Source: an uncultured Mucilaginibacter sp. (GTDB lineage: Bacteria; Bacteroidota; Bacteroidia; Sphingobacteriales; Sphingobacteriaceae). Taken from it: a DNA stretch of 64,000 nucleotides. A model generated the notes under the pieces. The model saw only the letters and a list, made by a program, of their open reading frames with translations. It did no database searches and was not told the DNA's origin. Shown in pieces: positions 23,790-31,642 of this stretch; the first letter of the stretch is position 1; every line of letters starts with the position of its first letter. A program made the position numbers and the translations under genes. Location: the NCBI GenBank assembly GCA_903864275.1, contig CAIPFE010000040.1, positions 1-64,000 of the forward strand, given 5' to 3'.

Positions 23790-26534
23790 ATGAAAAAATT
23801 TATTTTGCTATTTGCCATTTGTATGCAATGCATGTTGCTTTTTGCACAAACCGCTGTTCCTAAAAAGTATCCCGATATTGATATACCGTACAAAAAATTT
23901 GTTTTGAAAAACGGGCTCAGGCTTATCGTTCATGAGGACCATAAGGCGCCAATAGCAGCTTTCAATGTATGGTATCATGTGGGCTCAAAAAATGAAAAGC
24001 CCGGTAAAACGGGTTTCGCTCATTTATTTGAACATTTAATGTTTGAAGGGAGCGAGCACCATAATGATGGTTACTTTAAGGTAATGGATGCCTTAGGAGC
24101 TACCAATCTGAACGGAACAACCAATAACGACAGGACAAACTATTTTGAAGATTTCCCTGTTTCGGCATTAGACAAAGTTTTGTGGATTGAGAGCGACCGT
24201 ATGGGTTTTATGGTTGGAGTGATAGATAGTGCGAAGCTTAACCAGCAGCGGGGTGTAGTGGAAAATGAAAAGCGACTGGACGAAAATCAACCTTACGCGG
24301 TAGCTGATGAACTTACCGCAAAGGGTACATACCCTTCAAATCACCCATATTCATGGCCTGTAATAGGCGCTATGGAGGATTTGGATGCTGCTTCGATCAA
24401 AGATGTAAAGGATTGGTTTAAAAGTTATTATGGCCCCAACAATGCCGTAATTTGCATAGCCGGGGATGTAAATGCCGACTCGATATACAATAAGGTAAAT
24501 AAATATTTTGGAGACCTGCCCGCCGTTCCACCCATTGCCAGGCCGGCTGCCTGGACCGCTAAAATGACAGGCGTACACGTGGCGGTGGCCGAGGACAGGG
24601 TGCCCCAGGCCAGATTACAAAAAACATGGAATGTTCCGGCCTGGGGAACCAAAGAGATGACCTATCTGAACTTGCTGGGTGATATACTTGCGACCGGTAA
24701 AACGTCAAGACTGTATAAAAAACTTGTTTATGATGACCAGATTGCCAGTAATATTTATTTTTATACAGACGAAAAGGAGATTGGCGGGCAGTTTTACATA
24801 GTTGCCGATGCCAAACCGGGAATATCCCTCGATTCATTAGATCATACGATAAACCGGGAACTTGTAAAGGTTTTTAAACAAGGGGTAACGCCTGAGGAAC
24901 TTGAACGCGCCAAAACCAACTATTTTTCCGGCTTTATAAAAGGTATGGAGCAGATAGGAGGGTTTGGAGGAAAATCAGACATACTTGCACAAAATGAAAC
25001 ATTTGGCGGCGATGCCGACCATTACAAAGTTGTGCAGAATTGGATAAAAAATGCACAGCCATCAGATATTAAAACTGTAGCTGCCGATTGGCTTAGCGAT
25101 GGGGAATTTAAATTAAAAATTTATCCTTACGGCGATTATGCCACAACTGCCACCGTAATAAACCGCAGCCAGCAGCCGCCCCTGGGGCCTTCCCCAGCCG
25201 TTAAATTTCCGGAAGTAAAGGAATTTACTTTAAGCAACGGGATCAAAGTCTCGTTAGTAGAACGCAAGGCTGTTCCGGTTGTTGAAATGTCATTAGTTGT
25301 AGATGCCGGGTATGCGGCCGATAAATCCGGCGTTCCGGGACTTGCGTCAATGACCCTGAAAATGATGAAGGAAGGGACAAAAAACCGCACTTCTTTACAA
25401 ATAAGCGATCAGTTGGCCGACCTGGGCGCATCTATGTACACTTATTCCTCATTGGATCGTTCCTTCCTTTATTTAAGCGCGCTTAAAGTCAACCTTAATT
25501 CTTCGCTTGATCTATTTTCTGATATGTTGTTAAATCCTGTATTTCCCCAAAAGGACTTTGAGCGCGTTCAAAAGCAACAGCTTTTGGGTATCAAGCAGGA
25601 ACAGTCTCAACCGGTTACTATGGGATTGCGTATTTTACCACGCCTGATTTATGGAAGCGGGCATGCTTATAGCAATTCGTACACCGGCACCGGTACCGAA
25701 GCATCCGTTTCGCAAATGAAAAGGGCGGATCTTGAGAAATTTTACGGTACTTGGTTTGCGCCCAATAATGCAATTCTGATAGTTGTTGGCGATATAGATG
25801 AAGCCTCGTTGAAGGCTGCGCTGGAATCTAAATTAGCATTATGGAAAACTAAAAATGTTCCTAAAAAAGATATTGCCCATGTGGAACTTCCTTCAAACCC
25901 ATCTGTTTATATAGTAGACAAACCCGGCGCCTTACAGTCGGTAATTTTTGCCGCTGAATTAAGTCCGTCATCAACTGATCCTGCCTATAAATCAAATGAT
26001 ATGATGAACCGCATATTGGGGGGTGATTTTACTTCGCGTATCAACATGAATTTAAGGGAAGATAAGCACTGGGCTTATGGCGCCTTCTCTATTTTACTGG
26101 ATGCACAGGGGCAAGGTTTTTTTACAGGTTACGCCCCCGTACAAACAGACAAGACCAAAGAGTCAATTGTTGAGATGAGCAAAGAACTGAATAACGTAAT
26201 AACTACGAAACCTATTACTGAAGCTGAATATAAAAAAGTGCAGGGCAGCGCGGTTTTGGAATTACCGGGTATTTGGGAAACCAATGGCGCTGTTTTAAAT
26301 GACTTGCAATCTGCCATTATTTATAACCGTGGTTTAGGTTATTTAAATAATTACGCCGACATGCTACAGCACTTAACCTTAGACAATTTGCAAAAAAGCG
26401 CCGTGAAAATTGTTCAGCCGGACCATCTGACATGGGTAATAGTGGGCGATCGGTCGAAAATTGAACAAGGTATACGCGACCTGAATATCGGGCCGGTACA
26501 AATAATTGATTCGGAAGGAAATAGCGTAAAATAG
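23790..26534 (+). CDS. M16-family zinc peptidase (insulinase/pitrilysin type), two-domain
   Basis: A 914-residue exported metallopeptidase with a signal peptide ending LLFAQ. The first M16 unit has the inverted zinc motif HLFEH (His78, Glu81, His82) and the downstream zinc-ligand region VVENEKRLDENQPYA. The second half (about 480-900) repeats the fold without a metal motif (EMSLVVDAGYAADKSGVPGLAS), as usual for one-chain M16B enzymes. Such proteins cut peptides inside a closed chamber. It follows the tricorn-like protease by 117 bases and has a strong bidirectional terminator downstream. Confidence 0.93.
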   Translation: MKKFILLFAICMQCMLLFAQTAVPKKYPDIDIPYKKFVLKNGLRLIVHEDHKAPIAAFNVWYHVGSKNEKPGKTGFAHLFEHLMFEGSEHHNDGYFKVMDALGATNLNGTTNNDRTNYFEDFPVSALDKVLWIESDRMGFMVGVIDSAKLNQQRGVVENEKRLDENQPYAVADELTAKGTYPSNHPYSWPVIGAMEDLDAASIKDVKDWFKSYYGPNNAVICIAGDVNADSIYNKVNKYFGDLPAVPPIARPAAWTAKMTGVHVAVAEDRVPQARLQKTWNVPAWGTKEMTYLNLLGDILATGKTSRLYKKLVYDDQIASNIYFYTDEKEIGGQFYIVADAKPGISLDSLDHTINRELVKVFKQGVTPEELERAKTNYFSGFIKGMEQIGGFGGKSDILAQNETFGGDADHYKVVQNWIKNAQPSDIKTVAADWLSDGEFKLKIYPYGDYATTATVINRSQQPPLGPSPAVKFPEVKEFTLSNGIKVSLVERKAVPVVEMSLVVDAGYAADKSGVPGLASMTLKMMKEGTKNRTSLQISDQLADLGASMYTYSSLDRSFLYLSALKVNLNSSLDLFSDMLLNPVFPQKDFERVQKQQLLGIKQEQSQPVTMGLRILPRLIYGSGHAYSNSYTGTGTEASVSQMKRADLEKFYGTWFAPNNAILIVVGDIDEASLKAALESKLALWKTKNVPKKDIAHVELPSNPSVYIVDKPGALQSVIFAAELSPSSTDPAYKSNDMMNRILGGDFTSRINMNLREDKHWAYGAFSILLDAQGQGFFTGYAPVQTDKTKESIVEMSKELNNVITTKPITEAEYKKVQGSAVLELPGIWETNGAVLNDLQSAIIYNRGLGYLNNYADMLQHLTLDNLQKSAVKIVQPDHLTWVIVGDRSKIEQGIRDLNIGPVQIIDSEGNSVK

Positions 26535-26554
26535 TACGGGTATATAATATGCCC

Positions 26555-26587
26555 AAAACCGGCTGCATTTTTCAAGCAGCCGGTTTT
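26555..26587. terminator. Bidirectional terminator
   Basis: AAAACCGGCTGC (26555-26566) and GCAGCCGGTTTT (26576-26587) form a perfect 12-bp stem over a 9-base loop. It lies between the convergent M16 and accD genes and can serve both. Confidence 0.85.
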
Positions 26588-26623
26588 GTTTAATGCTATT
26601 CTAAATATTTGAATAAAATCTTT

Positions 26624-26655
26624 TAACTAATCTCCAACCCCTAATCACTAACTCC
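26624..26655. repeat. CTAATCTCCAACCCCTAATCAC word repeat at the accD stop
   Basis: On the minus strand the words TTAGTGATTAGGGG and TTGGAGATTAG start in the accD TAG stop codon. This is one of seven TTAGAGATTAG-family copies that carry or touch a TAG stop. Confidence 0.65.
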
Positions 26656-27493
26656 CCATCATCTTCAAAAACGAGGTTAACTTTTCCTTCATTTCCCTGC
26701 GGTCGACTATAAAATCAAGGAAACCGTGTTCCTGTACAAATTCAGCGGTTTGAAATCCTTTGGGGAGGTCTTTTTTTATGGTTTCTTTTATTACCCTGGG
26801 GCCTGCAAAACCAATTAATGAGCCGGGTTCGGCAATATTAATATCGCCAAGCATGGCATAGGAGGCAGTTACACCGCCCGTAGTAGGATCAGTAAGTAAG
26901 GATATATAAGGTATTTTAGCCTGCGACAATAAAGCGAGTTTGGCCGAGGTTTTAGCCATTTGCATCAAGGAATAAGCCGCTTCCATCATGCGTGCCCCGC
27001 CTGATTTGGAGATCATTAAAAAGGGAACTTTATTTTGAATGGAGTAATCGATGGAGCGGGCGATCTTTTCGCCGACAACCGAACCCATCGAGCCGCCTAT
27101 AAAATTAAAGTCCATACAGGCAATAACAATGTCCTGGCCGCCCAATTTTCCGTATCCCGCGCGTATAGCATCTTTCAGGCCGGTTTTTTTCATCGTTTCT
27201 TTCAACCGGTCGCTGTATTTTTTGGTATCCTCGAAATGCAGCGGGTCGCCTGAACGCATGTCGGGATACAGTTCGGTAAATTCGTTATTATCAAATAAAA
27301 TGGAGAAGTATTCTTTGGAACCAATGCGCATGTGGTAGCCGCAGTAATGGCAAACGTATTGGTTTTCAACCTGCTCCGAGTAGTGCAACGGTTTTTTACA
27401 TTCAGGGCATTTATTCCAGATCCCGTCAGGGGTTTCTTTCTTTTCCTCGGTAGTCGTAATTATCCCTTTGATTTCCCTTTTAAACCAGGCCAT
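26648..27493 (-). CDS. accD: Acetyl-CoA carboxylase carboxyltransferase subunit beta
   Basis: A 281-residue subunit that, with AccA, moves carboxyl from biotin to acetyl-CoA for malonyl-CoA and fatty-acid synthesis. The N-terminal zinc ribbon has Cys29, Cys32, Cys48 and Cys51 (CPEC and CHYC). The crotonase-like core includes [39 protein letters not shown] and [20 protein letters not shown] chose ATG 27493 ([10 protein letters not shown]), the family start; an in-frame ATG seven codons upstream (27514) is less likely. It is a single gene, divergent from the aldolase gene on the plus strand. Its stop lies in a TTAG-word repeat. Confidence 0.96.
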   Translation of the reverse strand: MAWFKREIKGIITTTEEKKETPDGIWNKCPECKKPLHYSEQVENQYVCHYCGYHMRIGSKEYFSILFDNNEFTELYPDMRSGDPLHFEDTKKYSDRLKETMKKTGLKDAIRAGYGKLGGQDIVIACMDFNFIGGSMGSVVGEKIARSIDYSIQNKVPFLMISKSGGARMMEAAYSLMQMAKTSAKLALLSQAKIPYISLLTDPTTGGVTASYAMLGDINIAEPGSLIGFAGPRVIKETIKKDLPKGFQTAEFVQEHGFLDFIVDRREMKEKLTSFLKMMGS

Positions 27494-27540
27494 ATCGATG
27501 TCTAACTCTTTCAAATTAAGTACAAAGAAACGAAATATTT

Positions 27541-27705
27541 TAGATATGCGGGGTTAGATTTGAGATTTGACACGTTAGATATGAGATTTGAGATTTGAGA
27601 TATGAGATTAGTGATAGGAGAAAGGATAGAAAGAGCTAAAAATGCCGAAAACATTTAAAAATCTCGCATCTCATATCTCATATATCGTATCTAAATTTTA
27701 ACTTC
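27541..27705. repeat. TTAGATATGAGATTTGAG words with inverse partner
   Basis: Tandem TGAGATTTGAGAT words upstream of accD are matched by inverse words upstream of the aldolase gene; GAGATATGAGAT (27597-27608) pairs exactly with ATCTCATATCTC (27668-27679). The divergent accD/fba spacer can therefore fold as one hairpin. Confidence 0.7.
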
Positions 27706-27723
27706 GCCACACAATTAAAAACA

Positions 27724-28803
27724 ATGGACTTAAAAAACTATAAAGGTGTTTTGCACGGCGACCAGGTGCAGGAACTATTTGAAGCTGCAAAAAAGCACCA
27801 GTTCGCTTTGCCGGCCGTAAATGTAACAGGCACTAATACAATAAATGCGGTAATGGAAACTGCAAAGGCGGTTAATTCGCCGGTAATTATACAACTTTCA
27901 AATGGCGGCGCGCAGTTTTATGCGGGCAAATCGTTAGATAACTCAAAGCTGCAGGCCTGTATTTTAGGTGCGGTTTCGGCTGCAAAACATGTTCATTTAT
28001 TGGCTGAACATTATGGTGTGGCAGTAATATTGCACACGGACCATGCGGCCCTGAAGTTTTTACCGTGGATCGATGGATTGTTAGATAACGGCGAAAAGTT
28101 TTTTGCTGAGACAGGACAGCCATTATTCTCATCGCACATGCTCGACCTTTCGGAAGAGCCATTGCATGAAAATATTGAAATATCAGCCAAATATCTCGTT
28201 CGCATGGCGAAAATGGGTATGACCCTCGAAATAGAGTTAGGCGTTACCGGTGGTGAAGAAGATGGCGTCGATAACTCGGATGTTGACAGCTCACGTTTAT
28301 ATACGCAGCCTGAAGATGTGGCTTACTCCTACGAAGAACTTTCAAAAGTAAGCCCAAGGTTTACCGTGGCTGCTGCTTTTGGTAACGTGCATGGCGTTTA
28401 CAAACCGGGTAATGTAAAACTGCAGCCGGTTATCCTGCATAATTCGCAGGTGTATTTAAAAGAGAAATTTAACCTTGCAGCCGAAAAGCCTATCAATTTT
28501 GTATTTCATGGCGGATCCGGCTCAAGCCAGGCCGAGATCAGGGAGGCTATATCTTACGGCGCTATCAAAATGAATATTGATACCGATATGCAATGGGCTT
28601 TTTGGGAAGGCATTAAAGATTATTACCAATCGAAAGAAGGCTACCTGCAAAGCCAGATCGGCAGCCCCGACGGCGCAGATTCGCCCAATAAAAAATATTA
28701 CGACCCGCGTGTATGGCTACGTAAAGGGGAAGAAAATTTTGTAAAAAGATTAAAAGAAGCCTTTGCAGATCTAAATTGCATTGATGTGAATAGTAAACTG
28801 TAG
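27724..28803 (+). CDS. fbaA: Class II fructose-bisphosphate aldolase
   Basis: A 359-residue zinc-dependent aldolase of glycolysis and gluconeogenesis (fructose-1,6-bisphosphate to DHAP plus glyceraldehyde-3-phosphate). The zinc and catalytic region is ILHTDHAALKFLPW with SSHMLDLSEEPL, then EIELGVTGGEEDGVDN, the second metal region AAFGNVHGVY, the loop VFHGGSGSS and the phosphate site KMNIDTDMQWAFW. The length and the long EELSK insertion place it in the class IIA group with E. coli FbaA. A weak -7-like TAACTTCG lies about 23 bases upstream. The TAG stop begins a GGTAAAAGG repeat. Confidence 0.95.
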   Translation: MDLKNYKGVLHGDQVQELFEAAKKHQFALPAVNVTGTNTINAVMETAKAVNSPVIIQLSNGGAQFYAGKSLDNSKLQACILGAVSAAKHVHLLAEHYGVAVILHTDHAALKFLPWIDGLLDNGEKFFAETGQPLFSSHMLDLSEEPLHENIEISAKYLVRMAKMGMTLEIELGVTGGEEDGVDNSDVDSSRLYTQPEDVAYSYEELSKVSPRFTVAAAFGNVHGVYKPGNVKLQPVILHNSQVYLKEKFNLAAEKPINFVFHGGSGSSQAEIREAISYGAIKMNIDTDMQWAFWEGIKDYYQSKEGYLQSQIGSPDGADSPNKKYYDPRVWLRKGEENFVKRLKEAFADLNCIDVNSKL

Positions 28804-28878
28804 GTAAAAGGTAAAGGGCGAAAGGTAAAAGGTATTTTTTCTTTTTACCTTTCGCCTTTCTCCTTTTACTTTTCATCT
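28801..28878. repeat. GGTAAAAGG words, self-complementary, probable terminator of fba
   Basis: GGCGAAAGGTAAAA (28817-28830) pairs exactly with TTTTACCTTTCGCC (28843-28856), with more purine and pyrimidine words outside. The array starts at the fba TAG stop codon and ends just before the GNAT gene. Matching words flank folA (34731-34890) and lie upstream of the dehydrogenase relic (38790-38817). Confidence 0.75.
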
Positions 28879-28886
28879 TAATAATC

Positions 28887-29312
28887 ATGTCACAAAATAT
28901 CCAGGTAAACAAAGTAACCGACCCGGCCTTGCTGGAAAAAGTATTTGCCATACGCCGCGAAGTGTTTGTCAGTGAACAAAACTGTCCGCCTGAACTGGAA
29001 TGGGAATTTGAAGATGAATCAAACCATTTTTTTGCTACCGTTGATGGTGAACCGGCCGGCGCCTCCCGCTGGCGCAAAACGGATAAGGGGTATAAGTTGG
29101 AGCGCTTTGCCGTTTTGAAGAAATTCAGGGGCCTGGGCTTAGGACAGGAACTGGTAAAAGCTGTTTTGGACGATCTGCCCAAGGATGCTGACTATGTATA
29201 TATGCATGCGCAGCTTGCAGCAATACCGCTGTATGAAAAATTTAATTTCGAAAAAATAGGGCTGGAGTTTGAAGAAGCAGGGATTAGGCATTACAAAATG
29301 GTGAGGAAATGA
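28887..29312 (+). CDS. GNAT-family N-acetyltransferase
   Basis: A 141-residue acetyl-CoA-dependent transferase of the ElaA-like GNAT group. VFAIRREVFVSEQNCPPELEWEF opens the fold in the usual way, FATVDGEPAGASRWRK and KLERFAVLKKFRGLGLGQEL give the acetyl-CoA loop (pattern RxxGLG), and YMHAQLAAIPLYEKFNFEKIG completes it. The substrate is unknown. It follows the fba hairpin in the same direction and converges on the HMG-CoA lyase gene with a 30-base gap. Confidence 0.87.
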   Translation: MSQNIQVNKVTDPALLEKVFAIRREVFVSEQNCPPELEWEFEDESNHFFATVDGEPAGASRWRKTDKGYKLERFAVLKKFRGLGLGQELVKAVLDDLPKDADYVYMHAQLAAIPLYEKFNFEKIGLEFEEAGIRHYKMVRK

Positions 29313-29342
29313 TTTTGGCTTTCACCCAAACTTGTCATTTTT

Positions 29343-30200
29343 TTAAGTCCCCAATATCCTAACCGAATAATCTATAGCCTCCCTCAGTTTGTCATAATCA
29401 AGCCCTATGGGATCATTTTGCGATTCGAGGTAGCCAACCAGGTTTTCGGTAGCTATATTGCCTGTAAGCTCATCTTTTGCCATCGGGCAGCCGCCGTAGC
29501 CTTTTATGGTGGTATCAAACCAGCGGCAGCCATTGGTGTAGGCGGCTTCTATTTTTTCGAACCAGGTATCGGGTGTTGAGTGCAGGTGTAACCTGAATGT
29601 CCGGTCAAATTCTTTCAGCATAGAAAAAACTGAGGTGACTTGATCAGGCGTAGCGCTCCCAACGGTGTCGGCAATGGAAATATCATCGATGCCCGCTCTA
29701 TGCATTTGATCAACCCAATGCATCAAGATTTCTAAATTCCACTCGTCCCCGTAAGGATTGCCAAAGGCCATTGATAAATAGATCAATAGCTTTTTATGCT
29801 TTTTCTCACACAACTCACGAATATTTTCAACCGTTCTAAATGACTCGGACATTGTTGCGTTGGTATTCCGTTTTTGAAAAGTTTCGGATATGGAAAAAGG
29901 GTAGCCCAGGTAAGTTATTTCAGGGTGGTTTGCAGCTTCTTCGGCACCCCTGTGGTTAGCAACTATTGCCAGTAATTTTGATTTGGTATTGCCCATTTCC
30001 AGCTTCTGTAAAACTGCGGCAGTGTCCCTCATTTGCGGGATGGCTTTCGCCGAAACAAAACTGCCAAAATCAAGCGTATCAAAACCAACCTGCAGCAGCA
30101 GGTTAATATAGGCTGCCTTTATTTCTGTAGGAATAAAGTGATGGAGCCCCTGCATGGCATCGCGCGGGCATTCAGTCAGTTTTATTTTTGAGGCTATCAT
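29343..30200 (-). CDS. Hydroxymethylglutaryl-CoA lyase
   Basis: A 285-residue TIM-barrel lyase that splits HMG-CoA to acetyl-CoA and acetoacetate in leucine breakdown. It starts with the DRE-TIM strand KLTECPRDAMQGL, in which the usual RDG-like catalytic start is RDA, and keeps DDISIADTVGSATPDQV, RLHLHST with the metal histidines, and a cysteine loop GYGGCPMAKDELTGNIATENLV. The whole pattern fits HMG-CoA lyases rather than isopropylmalate synthases. The leucine dehydrogenase elsewhere in the window would feed the same pathway. It lies 53 bases downstream, in transcription order, of nothing on its own strand but the NDH-2 gene start region; possible shared message with that gene. Confidence 0.88.
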   Translation of the reverse strand: MIASKIKLTECPRDAMQGLHHFIPTEIKAAYINLLLQVGFDTLDFGSFVSAKAIPQMRDTAAVLQKLEMGNTKSKLLAIVANHRGAEEAANHPEITYLGYPFSISETFQKRNTNATMSESFRTVENIRELCEKKHKKLLIYLSMAFGNPYGDEWNLEILMHWVDQMHRAGIDDISIADTVGSATPDQVTSVFSMLKEFDRTFRLHLHSTPDTWFEKIEAAYTNGCRWFDTTIKGYGGCPMAKDELTGNIATENLVGYLESQNDPIGLDYDKLREAIDYSVRILGT

Positions 30201-30253
30201 GTTTTATAAAGCGGCTCAAATTTAGTTGATTTGATGACAACAATCGCATATGT

Positions 30254-31564
30254 TTAGCCGTCGCCTTCTGGCGAATGACCTTCCGGCACAGCTTCCTGTA
30301 CAAAGCGCCTGATAATAAGCCGCGCGCCGCCGTTATAGGTAAGGTAGCTCAATGTCCAGTTGATAAAAACAACGATCTTGTTTCTGAAGCCCAGCAGTGA
30401 CACCAGGTGCACAAACATCCATATCAGCCAGGCAAAAAATCCCTGGAACTTTAATTTTCCGAGGTCGGCTACTGCTTTATTGCGGCCTATGGTGGCTAAT
30501 GACCCTTTATCAAAATATTTGAATGGCTCCGTTGGTTCCCCATTTATGAGTTGCATAAGCGTTTTAGCTATATAATTGCCTTGTTGTATGGCTACCTGTG
30601 CCACACCGGGGTGCCCTTTGGGCGTGTCCCTGGTGATCATGGCGGCTACATCGCCGATAGCAAAAATATTTGAACTGCCTTCCACGCGGCAAATGCCGTC
30701 AGTCCTGATCCTGTTACCGCGTTCGATAATATCCTTTGATAAACCTTTGGGTACAACGCCCATAACGCCTGCCGACCATATCACATTTTTAGTGCGGATG
30801 CTTTTTCCGTCTTCAAATTTTATTTCATTGCCATCGTAACTTTCCACTTTTTCGCTAACCAATACCTCAACGCCCAATCCCTTCAAAAATTCCTTTGCAG
30901 CATGTGAGGCTTGTGCCGACATTGCCCCTAATACTTTTGGCATAAAATCAACCAGGTAAACCTTCATGTGTTCTTTTTGGAGTTCGGGATAATCCCGGGC
31001 AAGGATATGGTTGCGCAATTCGGCCAATGCCCCGGCAAGTTCAACACCCGTAGGGCCGGCGCCAACCAGTACGAAATTAAGATAAGGCTCCCTTTCCTGC
31101 TTCGTGTTTAACAATACGGCCTCCTCTATATTTTGCAATATCAGCGACCGCAGGTTAAGTGCTTCGGGGATTGATTTCATTGGCATGGCAAAATGCTCAA
31201 CATCTTTATTGCCAAAGAAATTGGTGGTTGAGCCGGTGGCGATCACCAGGTAGTCATAAGATATTTCCCCAATAGTTGTATCGACTGTGTTCTTTTCAGG
31301 ATTTACCTTTGTAATTTCAGTATTCCGGAAATGGAAATTTTTTTGACCGGCAAAATTCTTTCTCAACGAAAAAGCGATAGAATCCGCCTCAAGGCTACCG
31401 ATGGCCACCTGGTACAGCAAAGGTTGGAATGTATGGTAATTATGTTTGTCGAGCATCAACACATCCACAGGCATATCTTTTAGCTTCCGTGCAACCTGCA
31501 TGCCGCCAAAGCCGCCGCCAGCAATTACTACCAATGGAAATTTTGATTTATCTTTTGGCTCCAT
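30254..31564 (-). CDS. ndh: Type II NADH dehydrogenase (NDH-2)
   Basis: A 436-residue FAD enzyme that passes electrons from NADH to quinone without pumping protons. The FAD Rossmann motif is VIAGGGFGGMQVARKL, the NAD site VLVGAGPTGVELAGALAEL, and the second FAD contact IFAIGDVAAM with HPGVAQVAIQQGNYIA. The C-terminal part (about 360-420) has hydrophobic stretches that would dock it to the inner membrane (FFAWLIWMFVHLVSLLGF). No complex I genes are in this window. It lies upstream of the HMG-CoA lyase gene on the same strand with a 53-base gap, so the two may be cotranscribed. Confidence 0.93.
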   Translation of the reverse strand: MEPKDKSKFPLVVIAGGGFGGMQVARKLKDMPVDVLMLDKHNYHTFQPLLYQVAIGSLEADSIAFSLRKNFAGQKNFHFRNTEITKVNPEKNTVDTTIGEISYDYLVIATGSTTNFFGNKDVEHFAMPMKSIPEALNLRSLILQNIEEAVLLNTKQEREPYLNFVLVGAGPTGVELAGALAELRNHILARDYPELQKEHMKVYLVDFMPKVLGAMSAQASHAAKEFLKGLGVEVLVSEKVESYDGNEIKFEDGKSIRTKNVIWSAGVMGVVPKGLSKDIIERGNRIRTDGICRVEGSSNIFAIGDVAAMITRDTPKGHPGVAQVAIQQGNYIAKTLMQLINGEPTEPFKYFDKGSLATIGRNKAVADLGKLKFQGFFAWLIWMFVHLVSLLGFRNKIVVFINWTLSYLTYNGGARLIIRRFVQEAVPEGHSPEGDG

Positions 31565-31591
31565 AAAGCATATCGTGTTATGTAATTAAAA

Positions 31592-31624
31592 CAAAAAAGG
31601 CCCCAAATGTTCTTTGGGGCCTTT
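31592..31624 (-). terminator. Terminator of secDF
   Basis: AAAGGCCCCAAA (31596-31607) and TTTGGGGCCTTT (31613-31624) form a perfect 12-bp stem with a 5-base loop; on the minus strand a T-rich run follows. It is 19 bases after the secDF stop. Confidence 0.9.
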
Positions 31625-31642
31625 CAATAAGTTTTGGGTTTT

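Noticed and set aside
28613-29182. Minus-strand frame of 189 codons across fba, the repeat and the GNAT gene
   Set aside because: It covers two confident plus-strand genes and a repeat hairpin, and encodes low-complexity Lys-rich sequence.
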